A stretch of 64,000 nucleotides of DNA from Paramesorhizobium salinisoli (GCF_003335045.1 NZ_QOZG01000003.1:372001-436000); one strand, 5' to 3'. Shown: positions 1 to 8,318, counted from the stretch's first letter. Notes: generated from the sequence alone by a model not told the origin. Translations and numbers: made by a program.

Positions 1-191
1 TCGAGAATATGGCCGAGTTCGGACGGGTGGAGTCCGCCGACATGGGAACGCAGGAACAGCACGTCACGGTCGGCGATAGCCGCTCCGACGGTGGCGAGGA
101 AAGAGGAACGGATTGCGCCGTCCTCGCCATAGATATCGGATCCATGGCTGTCCGTCACTTCATGCCTGGTCTGCGTTTCGGATTCAGCCAT
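1..191 (-). CDS. mgtE: MgtE-like magnesium transporter, N-terminal fragment (cut by window start)
   Basis: Only the first 63 codons are present; the gene runs off the left edge. The peptide has an acidic leader followed by a helix and the phrase GGLHPSELGHIL at its end. This resembles the start of the cytoplasmic MgtE N domain, where a Leu-His-x-x-Asp/Glu-Leu helix begins the alpha-superhelix that senses intracellular Mg2+. MgtE proteins are dimeric Mg2+ channels of the inner membrane. The gene is divergent from the phosphatase at 497. With so little sequence the identification is an inference. Confidence 0.55.
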   Translation of the reverse strand, partial: MAESETQTRHEVTDSHGSDIYGEDGAIRSSFLATVGAAIADRDVLFLRSHVGGLHPSELGHIL

Positions 192-496
192 CAGGTTCCC
201 GATCGGTTCATGCGTCGCATCTGCAGCCGAGGACTACTGCATAATTCCCCAAACCGAAATCGATTTGCGGATAAATTTTGCGACGATTTAAAAACTGCTG
301 CGGCAGTGCATCCCCCGCCCGATAGCCTATGAGCGATGTGTCTCTGTAGAGCAGAACCTTCGCCGAATAATGACGCCTTCCGGCGGGTTAGGACGTGAAA
401 ACGCCATGATACGGAAACACATACCACCCGCCGGCCACCTGCCGGCACCTGCTGGCCGGCGGCACGCAGATGGCGATCGATTACAGGGATAAAGCG
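192..496. other. Intergenic spacer between mgtE-like gene and phosphatase
   Basis: About 300 bases without a convincing gene. It must hold the promoters of the two divergent neighbours. The left half is AT-richer (around 240-300). The right end carries a strong GC-rich hairpin, listed separately. I could not assign a -35/-10 pair with confidence. Confidence 0.5.
428..462 (+). repeat. GC-rich stem-loop in the phosphatase leader
   Basis: CCGCCGGCCA at 428-437 pairs perfectly with TGGCCGGCGG at 453-462 (10 bp, 15-nt loop). The loop contains another GCCGGC, so alternative pairings exist. It lies 34 nt before the preferred start at 497 and eight bases before an upstream in-frame ATG at 470. There is no T-run, so it is not a standard terminator. 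Confidence 0.5.
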
Positions 497-1084
497 ATGC
501 GTGGCATTGTCGGCCTGCGTTTGGCGAACATGTGGAAAATGATATGCGTGATGGCAATCGGATTGACTTGCGCGCTCGGTCTTTATCTGGCCGACTTGCA
601 ACTGAGCGGCAATTTTCACACGATTGTGGCTGGTGAAGCCTATCGTTCGGCACAGCCGACATCCGCGGAGATCGATGCTTATGCAAAACAATATGGTATC
701 AAGACCATTATCAATCTTCGCGGCGCCAGCCCCAATGCTCCCTGGTACAAGGCCGAAACCGCAGAAGCAGCCAAGCTTGGCATCACCCATATCGACTTCA
801 ACATGTCTGCCGGAAAACAATTGTCAAAGGCCAGGGCGGAACAGATCATTGCCGTACTCGACAAGGCGGAAAAGCCGCTCCTCATCCACTGCAAGGCCGG
901 TGCCGACAGAAGCGGCCTGGTCTCCGCTCTATATCTCGCTGCCGTCCGGAAAACCGGAGAAGCCGCGGCTGAACGCCAGATTTCGATCCGCTACGGTCAT
1001 TTTTCCCTGCCATTCATCTCAACCTATGCAATGAACAGGACGTTTGAATCTCTGGAGCCTTCTTTGGGCTTTTCCAATTCTTGA
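497..1084 (+). CDS. Membrane-anchored tyrosine/dual-specificity phosphatase family protein
   Basis: The 195-aa protein has one N-terminal hydrophobic segment (about residues 13-32), then a phosphatase-like domain. The signature HCKAGADRSG gives a C-x5-R loop with Cys132 and Arg138, and NLRG lies upstream as in the DSP/PTP fold. It probably removes phosphate from a protein or lipid, with the domain facing the periplasm. ATG 497 is preferred because AGGGA lies 7 bases upstream; ATG 470 is in frame but has a poor ribosome site. It opens a same-strand run with a Cys-rich membrane protein, VanZ-like protein, GT25 and polysaccharide deacetylase, which suggests an envelope role. The substrate is unknown. 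Confidence 0.8.
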   Translation: MRGIVGLRLANMWKMICVMAIGLTCALGLYLADLQLSGNFHTIVAGEAYRSAQPTSAEIDAYAKQYGIKTIINLRGASPNAPWYKAETAEAAKLGITHIDFNMSAGKQLSKARAEQIIAVLDKAEKPLLIHCKAGADRSGLVSALYLAAVRKTGEAAAERQISIRYGHFSLPFISTYAMNRTFESLEPSLGFSNS

Positions 1085-1156
1085 GCTATGTAAGGCGCAA
1101 CGGCATGATGCCGTATCCCGCAGCCTTGCTCCCAGCCGCTTGAGATCACCCTTTCA

Positions 1157-1507
1157 ATGAGCCGCACCAGGAAGTTCACCATCACAGGAGTTGTTTTCGC
1201 CGCCGTTCTTCTGGCTGCCGGACTGGCGCTGCAGCAATGGACGATGGCGAAAGGTCACAAGGCCCTTTACGACCTTGCCAAGGAAGGCGGCTTCTGCAAG
1301 ACAGACCACTGCGAAGAAGGCATGACATATGCCTCCGACTATCTTGGCAATGAATTCGGTCTTTCAGCACGAATGGTACAATGGTGCATGGGCGTCGATT
1401 CCATCGCACATCAGAATCCCGCCTCCGGCAATCCGGTAAAGAAGGTGTTGACCGACGCGATGTATATTCCCTGCGGCGACCCTAGCGGCGACACAACAGA
1501 AGAATAA
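1157..1507 (+). CDS. Small membrane-anchored cysteine-containing hypothetical protein
   Basis: The 116-aa protein has a basic N-terminus and a single hydrophobic helix (about residues 9-26). A periplasmic-looking domain follows with four cysteines (47, 52, 77, 106), which could form two disulfides. I do not recognise the family. It ends 7 bases before the VanZ-like gene, so it is probably cotranscribed with it. The ribosome site before ATG 1157 is weak. Confidence 0.65.
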   Translation: MSRTRKFTITGVVFAAVLLAAGLALQQWTMAKGHKALYDLAKEGGFCKTDHCEEGMTYASDYLGNEFGLSARMVQWCMGVDSIAHQNPASGNPVKKVLTDAMYIPCGDPSGDTTEE

Positions 1508-1514
1508 TGGTTAG

Positions 1515-1868
1515 ATGAATTTCTATTTGCGTTGCGTCGCCTGGTTTGTCCTGGTCGGCATTCTGATCATCACCGTCGGCCCGATCACGCTCCGTCCGGT
1601 CACGGGCGAGCCCGTTGTCATCGAGCGTTTTCTGGCTTTCTTCATTGTCGGCGCCTTGTTTGCGCTGGCCTATCCCAAGCGTTGGCTATCGGTCCTGATG
1701 CTCGTCGTCGGGTCGGCGGCCTTGTTCGAGCTCTTGCAGCGTATCGCTCCTGGGCGACATGGCGAAGTCTCCGATTTCCTGTTCAAGGCGGCAGGCGGGC
1801 TCGCGGGTGTTATCTGCGGTTATGCAATGAGCCGTTTCCTGTACCTGGCAGACAAGCCCAGGAAGTAG
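1515..1868 (+). CDS. VanZ-like family membrane protein
   Basis: The 117-aa protein has about four hydrophobic segments. It carries the VanZ-like pattern of a conserved Glu in a helix (ALFELLQRIAPGRHGE) followed by a small polar loop with Asp (SDFLFKAAGG). VanZ proteins are small inner-membrane proteins; the founding member gives teicoplanin resistance by an unknown mechanism. Here it lies between a small anchored protein and a glycosyltransferase, which fits an envelope-related role. Function beyond the family name is not known. Confidence 0.75.
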   Translation: MNFYLRCVAWFVLVGILIITVGPITLRPVTGEPVVIERFLAFFIVGALFALAYPKRWLSVLMLVVGSAALFELLQRIAPGRHGEVSDFLFKAAGGLAGVICGYAMSRFLYLADKPRK

Positions 1869-1895
1869 CACCAAAAATTTACTCCTGATACCAAC

Positions 1896-2630
1896 ATGCA
1901 CTCAACAGCGATAAAAGCCTTCATCATTCATCTCGATCGTGCCACGGATCGCCTTGGTCAGGTGCGAGAACTGACCAGCCAACTACCCGTCGCAACCGAG
2001 ATTATCGACGCAGTCGATGGGCGCATGCTCGACCCGACGGAGATGCAACGCGTCTATCGCCGCCATCTGCACAAGCCCCACTATCCCTTTGCGCTGAGTG
2101 CCAACGAAATTGCCTGCTTCCTGTCGCATCGCCAGGCATGGCAAGCCATTGTCGATCGGGACCTCGCCGCGGGCCTCGTCCTCGAGGACGATGTGGCGTT
2201 GAACGAGGATTTCCCCGCTGCCCTGGCTACCGCCCTCGCCTATCTTCAACCGGATCATTTCATCCGCCTGCCCTTTCGGCCCGAGCGGGAGCATGGACCG
2301 GAACTCTTCAAGGCGGGGAATGCCTGCATCATCAAGCCGGCGCCGGTCGGGCTCGGCATGGTGGCTCAGCTCGTCGGCCGGGAGGCGGCAAAGCGATTGC
2401 TGTCCGCCACCGAACAACTCGATCGGCCTGTGGACACGACCTTGCAGATGAACTGGGTGACGGGCGTGGTCCCACTGTCGGTCCATCCGGGCGGCGTGAG
2501 GGAAGTTTCCGCGCATCTCGGCGGCAGCACGATCAAGCAGCATCGATCGATGCTCGACAGGTTCGTCCACGAAATCCTGCGTCCGCTCTACCGCATGAAA
2601 GTAAAACACACCTCTCACAAACAGCACTGA
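1896..2630 (+). CDS. Glycosyltransferase family 25 (LPS-type)
   Basis: The 244-aa protein matches GT25 features: an N-terminal FIIHLDRATDR strand, the NEIACFLSHRQAW segment (about 70-82), and the EDDV metal-binding motif (97-100). GT25 enzymes transfer sugars, often galactose, onto lipopolysaccharide or a related glycan from the cytoplasmic side. Its stop codon overlaps the deacetylase ATG in a TGATG junction, implying translational coupling. The sugar donor and acceptor cannot be read from sequence. Confidence 0.85.
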   Translation: MHSTAIKAFIIHLDRATDRLGQVRELTSQLPVATEIIDAVDGRMLDPTEMQRVYRRHLHKPHYPFALSANEIACFLSHRQAWQAIVDRDLAAGLVLEDDVALNEDFPAALATALAYLQPDHFIRLPFRPEREHGPELFKAGNACIIKPAPVGLGMVAQLVGREAAKRLLSATEQLDRPVDTTLQMNWVTGVVPLSVHPGGVREVSAHLGGSTIKQHRSMLDRFVHEILRPLYRMKVKHTSHKQH

Positions 2631-3340
2631 TGAAATCAACCATGCCAGTCCCGATCCTGCTTTATCATCAGATCGATGTCCCGCCCGCAAAACGGATGCC
2701 GTTTCGAAGCATGATCGTACATCCCGATGCTTTCCGCCGTCAGATGGCATGGCTGAGGCGGCTTGGTTACCAAGGATTGTCGCTGCACGACGCCATTCCC
2801 TATATCGAGGGTCGCAAATCGGGCAAAGTTGCCGTCATCACCTTCGACGACGGATTCAGCAATGTCTACGAGAATGCGCTGCCCGTGCTGCAGGAATATG
2901 GCTTCACCGCCACGAATTTCTTCGTCGCCAATCAGATCGGCGGGCAGAACGCCTGGGATATTCCTCTGGGCGTTGCGCCCGCTTCTTGCATGTCAGCGTC
3001 GCAGATACGCGAATGGGCGGCACTCGGCCATGAAGTCGGATCCCATACGCTGGACCATGTCCGCTTGCCGGATGTCCCGGCAGAGGAGGCCCGACGGCAG
3101 ATCGTCCAGGCGCGCGACATATTGCAGGATATCACAGGCGCACCGGTCACATCATTTGCTTATCCCTATGGCGACGAGAATGCCCGACTGCGGACCATCG
3201 TGCGGGAAGCGGGCTACCACCACGCGACGACGACCGAGCGCCGCAGGGCGCAGCCCCGCGATGACGGTTTTGGCTTGCCGCGTCTCTCGATCCGACGGAA
3301 CGATAGCTGGCTGCACTTTCTCAAGAAGTGCCTGATGTAA
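2630..3340 (+). CDS. Polysaccharide deacetylase family protein (NodB homology)
   Basis: The 236-aa protein has the NodB fold motifs: TFDDG (71-75) with the catalytic and metal-binding Asp pair, SHTLDH (138-143) giving the two metal His, and the later FAYPYG strand. These enzymes are metal-dependent de-N-acetylases of glycans. There is no obvious signal peptide, so it may act on a lipid-linked intermediate in the cytoplasm. The start at 2630 overlaps the stop of the glycosyltransferase gene, pairing glycan synthesis with deacetylation. Confidence 0.85.
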   Translation: MKSTMPVPILLYHQIDVPPAKRMPFRSMIVHPDAFRRQMAWLRRLGYQGLSLHDAIPYIEGRKSGKVAVITFDDGFSNVYENALPVLQEYGFTATNFFVANQIGGQNAWDIPLGVAPASCMSASQIREWAALGHEVGSHTLDHVRLPDVPAEEARRQIVQARDILQDITGAPVTSFAYPYGDENARLRTIVREAGYHHATTTERRRAQPRDDGFGLPRLSIRRNDSWLHFLKKCLM

Positions 3341-3344
3341 AAGT

Positions 3345-3362
3345 CTGCGGCTCAGGCCGCAG
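3345..3362. terminator. Stem-loop between convergent genes
   Basis: CTGCGGC at 3345-3351 pairs with GCCGCAG at 3356-3362 around TCAG. It overlaps the stop of the DUF2336 gene. Read on the minus strand it is followed by ACTTTT, a weak T-run, so it may terminate that gene. Confidence 0.45.
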
Positions 3363-4491
3363 CGATCGCAAGTGCATGGCTGCGCGCATTTTCGCGAACC
3401 ACATCGAGATAGATGCCGCGCATCAAGGCCGTGAGATCGTCATTTGCTGCAACCCGGTCGTTGTCCCCGCCCTCGCCGGCGGCAGCAAGCATCATCCCGG
3501 AGATTTCCTGTGGCCCGGCCGCGAGCTTTTGATTGGCTATTCTGCGCCAGGCATCAAGGGCGACAATAAGTGGACGATGCGTTCTGTCGGCGAGGCCGGC
3601 ACTGCGCAACAGTGCCGCCAGGGCGCTGCTGCGGCCATCGGCCAGTATGGCCCGCACGCGGCGCTCCGGCTGGCCTGACAAGGCCACCAGAATCGCGCCG
3701 AAGAAATCGATCTTGCCGTAAGCCACGCTGCGGATGATGTAGGCTGTGGTCAGATCGCCGCGCAGCCGCAAATGCTCGACAAGCGCGGAATGTTCCTGCG
3801 GGCCGCTCTCATCGGCAATATCGAGCGAAACCTTCATGCAGGCATCGCGCGCCACCCGCTCGACCCGGGCCTTGCCCATCATCGCCAAAACAATATCCAT
3901 CCGGCCGAGCGCTTCGCCCACTCTCACGGCCAGCATATGGCGGCAGTCAGCCGGCAACCGGCTATGTTCAAGCAGTGCTGCGCGCACTCGCGCATGATGG
4001 CCCAGCCGTTCCGCCATCCGGCGAAAACTCACCGAAGCTATCTGCGCCGCGCTGTTTCGCAAGAGATCGGCGCAGGCGGCCGGGGCGGCAACCTCGGCAA
4101 TCGCCGCCGACAGGGCTAACGATACCTGAGGGCGCATGGCGATCAGCCGCTGCACCGCCTCCTCGCCCACGGCTACGCGGTCAATCAGGTCGATATCGTC
4201 CAGGAGCGGCGAGCGCGCTAGGATGAATCCTGAAATCTCTATCTGCTCGCTGGCAAGCGCCGTTACGATCTGCAGCGGCGCATGATGACTGATGGAAAGC
4301 GCTTCAGCGAGGGCGGCCCGCACTTTCGGCGAGGAATCGTCGAGTAGCAGCGTCAACGCCGCTTCCGCCGCACACCGCTCGTCGAGCGACAGGTTCGATT
4401 GGAGATAGGCACGCGCCAGAGCGCTTGCCGCCGCCTGCCGCTGCGCCACAGGCGCACCGCCGATCCATTTCAGAAAATGCTCGATGATCAT
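3352..4491 (-). CDS. DUF2336 domain-containing protein
   Basis: This Ala/Leu-rich, all-helical protein of about 379 residues has repeat-like helices. Phrases such as LLLDDSSPKVRAALAEAL and SEQIEISGFILARSPLL are characteristic of the alphaproteobacterial DUF2336 family. The repeat pattern resembles HEAT/Armadillo scaffolds, suggesting protein-protein interaction. No catalytic residues are evident. ATG 4491 is preferred; an in-frame GTG at 4506 would add five residues. It is convergent with the deacetylase and divergent from the MaoC gene. Confidence 0.75.
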   Translation of the reverse strand: MIIEHFLKWIGGAPVAQRQAAASALARAYLQSNLSLDERCAAEAALTLLLDDSSPKVRAALAEALSISHHAPLQIVTALASEQIEISGFILARSPLLDDIDLIDRVAVGEEAVQRLIAMRPQVSLALSAAIAEVAAPAACADLLRNSAAQIASVSFRRMAERLGHHARVRAALLEHSRLPADCRHMLAVRVGEALGRMDIVLAMMGKARVERVARDACMKVSLDIADESGPQEHSALVEHLRLRGDLTTAYIIRSVAYGKIDFFGAILVALSGQPERRVRAILADGRSSALAALLRSAGLADRTHRPLIVALDAWRRIANQKLAAGPQEISGMMLAAAGEGGDNDRVAANDDLTALMRGIYLDVVRENARSHALAIAAA

Positions 4492-4651
4492 TCTATCCGC
4501 CCGCACCCATATTCCCCGGAATCGAACCTAGGGAGAAAAGGTTTACGGATGGTTCACCATGTTTCTTAAACCCTTCGGCGGAAGGTTGATGCTTGCCCGC
4601 CGCTGCGGCAGCCCTTAATCTTCGCTGCATCGTGGAGGAGGAAGGGCGGAA

Positions 4652-5110
4652 ATGCAGGGATTGTATCTGGAGCAATTCGAACCGGGCCAGCGGTTTCGTC
4701 ACGCACTGCGCAAGACGATCACCGAGGGCGACAACGTGCTGTTCTCGACAATGACGCTCAATCCGCAGCCATTGCATATCGATTTCGATTTCGCCGCCAG
4801 ATCGGAATGGGGCAAGCCGCTGGTCAATTCGCTGTTCACTCTTGGACTGATGATCGGCATCTCGGTGCATGATACGACCTTCGGCACAACGATCGCCAAT
4901 CTCGGCATGAGCGAGGTTGCCTTCCCCGCTCCGCTTTTCCACGGCGATACGATTCACGTCGAGACCGAGGTCATTTCGGTAAGACCTTCCAGATCGAAAC
5001 CCGACCGCGGGATCGTCGAGTTCGAACACCGCGCCTATAATCAGGATGACGTACTCGTCGCCCGCTGCAGGCGCCAGGCGATGATGAAGTCGCAGACGAA
5101 AGCCGCATGA
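4652..5110 (+). CDS. MaoC-like hot-dog dehydratase
   Basis: The 152-aa protein has a single hot-dog domain with the MaoC-type pattern: ITEGDNVLFSTMTLNPQPLHID near residues 23-45, then GKPLVNSLFTLGLMIG. Asp27 and His43 stand where the family's catalytic Asp/His hydratase dyad is expected. MaoC proteins hydrate or dehydrate acyl-CoAs. A very strong GGAGGAGGAAGG ribosome site precedes the start. The stop overlaps the start of the CitE-like lyase (ATGA), so the two are probably coupled steps on a branched dicarboxylyl-CoA, as in mesaconyl-CoA/malyl-CoA or citramalyl-CoA routes. The exact substrate is inferred. Confidence 0.8.
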   Translation: MQGLYLEQFEPGQRFRHALRKTITEGDNVLFSTMTLNPQPLHIDFDFAARSEWGKPLVNSLFTLGLMIGISVHDTTFGTTIANLGMSEVAFPAPLFHGDTIHVETEVISVRPSRSKPDRGIVEFEHRAYNQDDVLVARCRRQAMMKSQTKAA

Positions 5111-5979
5111 TGCGCTCACTGCTGTTTGTCCCGGGCGATTCGGAAAAGAAGCTTGAAAAGTCGCTTTCCAGCGGCGCCGACGCGCTTATTCTCGATCTCG
5201 AGGATTCCGTCAGCTTTTCGCGAAAGCAGGCAGCGCGCGAGATGGTTGCCGCTTTCCTGCAAGATGCGCCTGCGGGCAGCCCCCGGCTCTATGTGCGGAT
5301 CAACGATCTCGCCAGCGCTTTTGCCGATGACGATCTGGCGGCGACGGTTCGCGCCCGGCCGCAAGGCATCATCCTGCCCAAATCCGACGGCGGGACGGAT
5401 GTTACCAGGCTTTCGGCACGGCTGAATGTTCGTGAGGCAGAGGCCGGCATGCCGGAAGGCGTGACGAAGATTATCGCCATCGCCACCGAAACGGCGGTAG
5501 GCACGCTTTCCATGGCGAGCTATCGCCGCTGCACGCCGCGACTTGCCGGACTGAGCTGGGGCGCAGAGGATCTTTCAATGGCCATCGGCGCGCGAACGGC
5601 GCGGGACGACAACGGAGATTATACCGATCCTTTCCGCCTGGCCCGCGCGCTGACGCTTCTTGGCGCGGCGGCTGCAGAAATCGCCGCCATCGATACGGTC
5701 TACGTCAATCTGAAGGACGATGCGGGGCTCATGACGGAATGTGCTGCCGCCGAGCGTGACGGCTTCAGCGCCAAGCTCGCTATCCACCCCGCGCAAATCC
5801 CCGTCATCAATGCAGTTTTCACGCCCTCGCCCGAAGCGATAGACAAAGCCCGCCGTATCGTGGCCGCCTTTGCCGCGGCGCCGGAGACCGGCGTCCTGGC
5901 GCTGGATGGCGAGATGGTCGACCGCCCTCACCTCAAGCGCGCCGAACGGCTTCTGGCGCGTGCCGGCTCAGTCTTTTGA
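5107..5979 (+). CDS. HpcH/HpaI-type CoA ester lyase (CitE-like)
   Basis: The 290-aa protein begins RSLLFVPGDSEKKLEKSL and carries DALILDLEDSV, with the acidic residues of the Mg2+-binding CitE fold. Later motifs include LYVRIND, ATETAVG and GLSWGAEDLS. CitE-like lyases cleave (S)-citramalyl-, L-malyl- or similar CoA esters to an acyl-CoA plus a 2-oxo acid. It is translationally coupled to the MaoC gene and its 3' end overlaps the convergent flavin reductase gene by 12 bases. A role in C5 dicarboxylate-CoA breakdown is plausible but unproven. Confidence 0.85.
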   Translation: MMRSLLFVPGDSEKKLEKSLSSGADALILDLEDSVSFSRKQAAREMVAAFLQDAPAGSPRLYVRINDLASAFADDDLAATVRARPQGIILPKSDGGTDVTRLSARLNVREAEAGMPEGVTKIIAIATETAVGTLSMASYRRCTPRLAGLSWGAEDLSMAIGARTARDDNGDYTDPFRLARALTLLGAAAAEIAAIDTVYVNLKDDAGLMTECAAAERDGFSAKLAIHPAQIPVINAVFTPSPEAIDKARRIVAAFAAAPETGVLALDGEMVDRPHLKRAERLLARAGSVF

Positions 5980-6582
5980 TTCGTCCCAGCGCGGCCGCCA
6001 CATCTGGTAGACGTCGCTGACCGTCGCATAATCCATATAGCCGAGACGCGAGACGGGCTGCGCTTTCCTGATATCGATCAGGCCTTCAGTCAGAATGGCT
6101 TCATCGATGTGAATGCCGACGACCTCTCCGGTCACCAGATAACTTCCCGACGGCTTGCCATGCCGGTCCGCCGGAACACGGATGTCGGTGACGACGCATT
6201 CAAGCGTGGCATAGGCCTCGGCGACGCGCGGCGCGCCAATCAGCGTACAAGGCACGGGCGTGAGCCCGGCATAATCAAATTCGCTGACGCCTCGCGGTGC
6301 GCTCACGGAGCTTGCATTCATCTTTTCAGCCAGATGGCCGCTCACCAGATTGGCGGCGAATTCCCCGGTCTCCTCAATGAAAGCGACGCTGTCCTTGTGG
6401 CCGCTCGATGAGAAGATCACCAGATGCGGGTGGGCCGAAATGACGTTGAAGTAGGAATAGGGCGAGAGATTGAGTGCTCCTGATTTCGAACGCGTCGAAA
6501 TCCAGCCGATCGGCCGCGGCGCGACGATGGCCTTGAAGGGGTCGTGCGGCAGGCCGTGTCCATTCGCGGGTTCATAAAACAA
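5968..6582 (-). CDS. Flavin reductase family protein (FMN-binding split barrel)
   Basis: The 204-aa protein starts FYEPANGHGLPHDPFKAIVAPRPIGWIST, the usual opening of the DIM6/NTAB flavin reductase-like group. NLSPYSYFNVISAHPHLVIFSSSG follows as the FMN-binding region. The start is taken as TTG 6582 because GGGAGG sits 9 bases upstream and it lies one base after the nitroreductase stop; a longer version from 6642 would overlap that gene. It probably binds FMN and reduces it or acts as an oxidoreductase. The tight junction indicates an operon with the nitroreductase. Confidence 0.8.
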   Translation of the reverse strand: MFYEPANGHGLPHDPFKAIVAPRPIGWISTRSKSGALNLSPYSYFNVISAHPHLVIFSSSGHKDSVAFIEETGEFAANLVSGHLAEKMNASSVSAPRGVSEFDYAGLTPVPCTLIGAPRVAEAYATLECVVTDIRVPADRHGKPSGSYLVTGEVVGIHIDEAILTEGLIDIRKAQPVSRLGYMDYATVSDVYQMWRPRWDESKD

Positions 6583-6583
6583 T

Positions 6584-7174
6584 TCAGCGAACCTCCCGCC
6601 AGGGGCCGGCATATTCGGAAACGATTTCAGCGAGTTCGGCACGCGGGCGCTCCGGCACCTTCAAGTCGCAAGTGCCGATATGAACGAAGCCGGCGACGCG
6701 CTCGTGCGGCGCAAGCCCAAGCAGCGTCCGCCCTTTTTCATCGGAGGAATACCAGTTGGTGACCCAGTTGGTCGCATAGCCCAGCGCATTGGCGGCGATG
6801 CAGAGATTCATTGCCGCCGCGCCCGCCGACAGGAACTGCTCCCATTCGGGAATACGCTCATGTGCGACCGGAGATGAAATGATGCCGATGACAATGGGTG
6901 CGCGGGCAAAACGCTTCAGTTCCTGCTCGCGCCGCGCCTCGGACAGCGGCCCCTCGCGCTCTTCCGCCAGAGCGGCCAGATATTGACCGACCTCATCACG
7001 CGCCATGCCGCGATAGATGATGAAGCGCCACGGCGTCAGCCGTCCATGATCCGGTACGCGGGTCGCGGCGCGAATCATGGTCTGGATGTCGTCGTCGCCG
7101 GGCCCCGGCTCGCCAATGGCCGAAATCGGGGTCGAGCTGCGCTGCAGCAGAAAGTCGAGAACGGGAGATGTCAA
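6584..7174 (-). CDS. Nitroreductase family protein (YdjA-like)
   Basis: The protein has about 196 residues if translation begins at TTG 7174, preceded by AGGAC at 6-7 bases. It carries LLQRSSTP near the N-terminus, RAATRVPDHGRLTPWRF as the FMN phosphate-binding segment, and GAAAMNLCIAANALGYATNW in the middle, all typical of minimal YdjA-type nitroreductases. These are FMN-dependent NAD(P)H oxidoreductases. In-frame ATGs further up (to 7336) would add an unlikely extension overlapping the divergent secreted-protein gene. Confidence 0.8.
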   Translation of the reverse strand: MTSPVLDFLLQRSSTPISAIGEPGPGDDDIQTMIRAATRVPDHGRLTPWRFIIYRGMARDEVGQYLAALAEEREGPLSEARREQELKRFARAPIVIGIISSPVAHERIPEWEQFLSAGAAAMNLCIAANALGYATNWVTNWYSSDEKGRTLLGLAPHERVAGFVHIGTCDLKVPERPRAELAEIVSEYAGPWREVR

Positions 7175-7334
7175 GATTTTGTCCTGTGCGAGAGAATTTC
7201 GGCCTGTGAACGGCAGGCAGGAAGCCGCTCCATACATCGGCGTTGAAAGAACCGGTGTAAAGAGATGCAGACAAAAATTCAGCCTTGAAATTGCCATTGG
7301 ATTCGTCTCAAAACTTGGCATGGGATTTCTCCGC

Positions 7335-8318
7335 ATGCCATTCTCTTTGATGCAGCGCCTCGGCTATCTGGCAATCGTGCTTCCGCTCATTGCGGGAGCG
7401 GGTATTCTTGCCTCCATGCCACCGGTATCGGCGCAGGAGAAATTGGCTACACCGAAGATCCAACTCCCCGGTCTCAGCGAATATGCCAATCCTGAAGCGC
7501 CGGAAAACAAGCCGCTTGCCAATACCTCCGAGCTCATCCTGGAAGCAAAACTCAAGGACGGCGACCCGGATATCGAGCGGGGCCTCGTCTGGCGCGTGTT
7601 TTCGCCGGAACCGGGCGACGATGACAAGCTGGCGCTGATTGCGAGTTCAAAGGGCGGCACGACGGCGTTTCATCTGCCGGAGGGTAGCTATCTCGTGCAT
7701 GTCGCCTTCGGCCGTGCCGGCGCCACCAAGCGCATCACCATGCACAAGGGCACGCGGCACGAAAGCATGATCCTCGATGCGGGCGGGTTAAAGCTCAACG
7801 CCGTGCTGCCGAGCGGCGGCAAGATTCCCGAAAAGCTGCTGCGTTTCTCGATCTATGAAGACGACGACGACAATGACAGCGACCGTTCTCTGATCATTCC
7901 GGATGTAAAGCCAAACAGCGTCGTGCGCCTCAATACCGGAACCTACCACGTCGTATCCAATTACGGCACCGCCAACGCCATCATCCGTGCCGATATTCGT
8001 GTTGAAGCGGGCAAGCTGACGGAAGCCACGATGGAGCATCGCGCGGCGCAGGTCACGATGAAGCTGGTGCGCGAACGCGGCGGCGAGGCCATGGCCGATA
8101 CCTCCTGGTCGGTCGTCAACGCATCGGGCGACCCTGTGCGGGAAAGTGTCGGTGCCTTTGCCTCAATGGTCCTGGCGGAAGGCGAATATGTCGCCATCGC
8201 CAAGAACAAGGACCGCATCTACCAGCGCGATTTCAAGGTGATTTCGGGCCAGAACGAAGAAGTCGAGGTTCTGGCCAACGGCGATTACGAGCCGGCTGAC
8301 GGCGAATCGCTTGATTGA
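7335..8318 (+). CDS. Secreted hypothetical protein with three tandem beta-sandwich-like repeats
   Basis: The protein has about 327 residues and a clear signal peptide (hydrophobic core, cleavage near VSAQE). The mature part appears to contain three divergent repeats of 80-90 residues, each ending in a Gly-x-Tyr turn (EGSYLVHV, TGTYHVVS, EGEYVAIA) followed by a strand and a G-x-x-x-E segment. This resembles Ig-like or carboxypeptidase-regulatory-like beta domains. An acidic run of seven Asp/Glu residues (EDDDDND) is present. I do not recognise a named function. ATG 7320 is an alternative start. A strong terminator follows. Confidence 0.7.
   Translation: MPFSLMQRLGYLAIVLPLIAGAGILASMPPVSAQEKLATPKIQLPGLSEYANPEAPENKPLANTSELILEAKLKDGDPDIERGLVWRVFSPEPGDDDKLALIASSKGGTTAFHLPEGSYLVHVAFGRAGATKRITMHKGTRHESMILDAGGLKLNAVLPSGGKIPEKLLRFSIYEDDDDNDSDRSLIIPDVKPNSVVRLNTGTYHVVSNYGTANAIIRADIRVEAGKLTEATMEHRAAQVTMKLVRERGGEAMADTSWSVVNASGDPVRESVGAFASMVLAEGEYVAIAKNKDRIYQRDFKVISGQNEEVEVLANGDYEPADGESLD

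Noticed and set aside
2138-2629. N-terminal extension of the polysaccharide deacetylase frame
   Set aside because: It overlaps the glycosyltransferase in another frame and is Arg/Gly-rich; the true start is at the TGATG junction.
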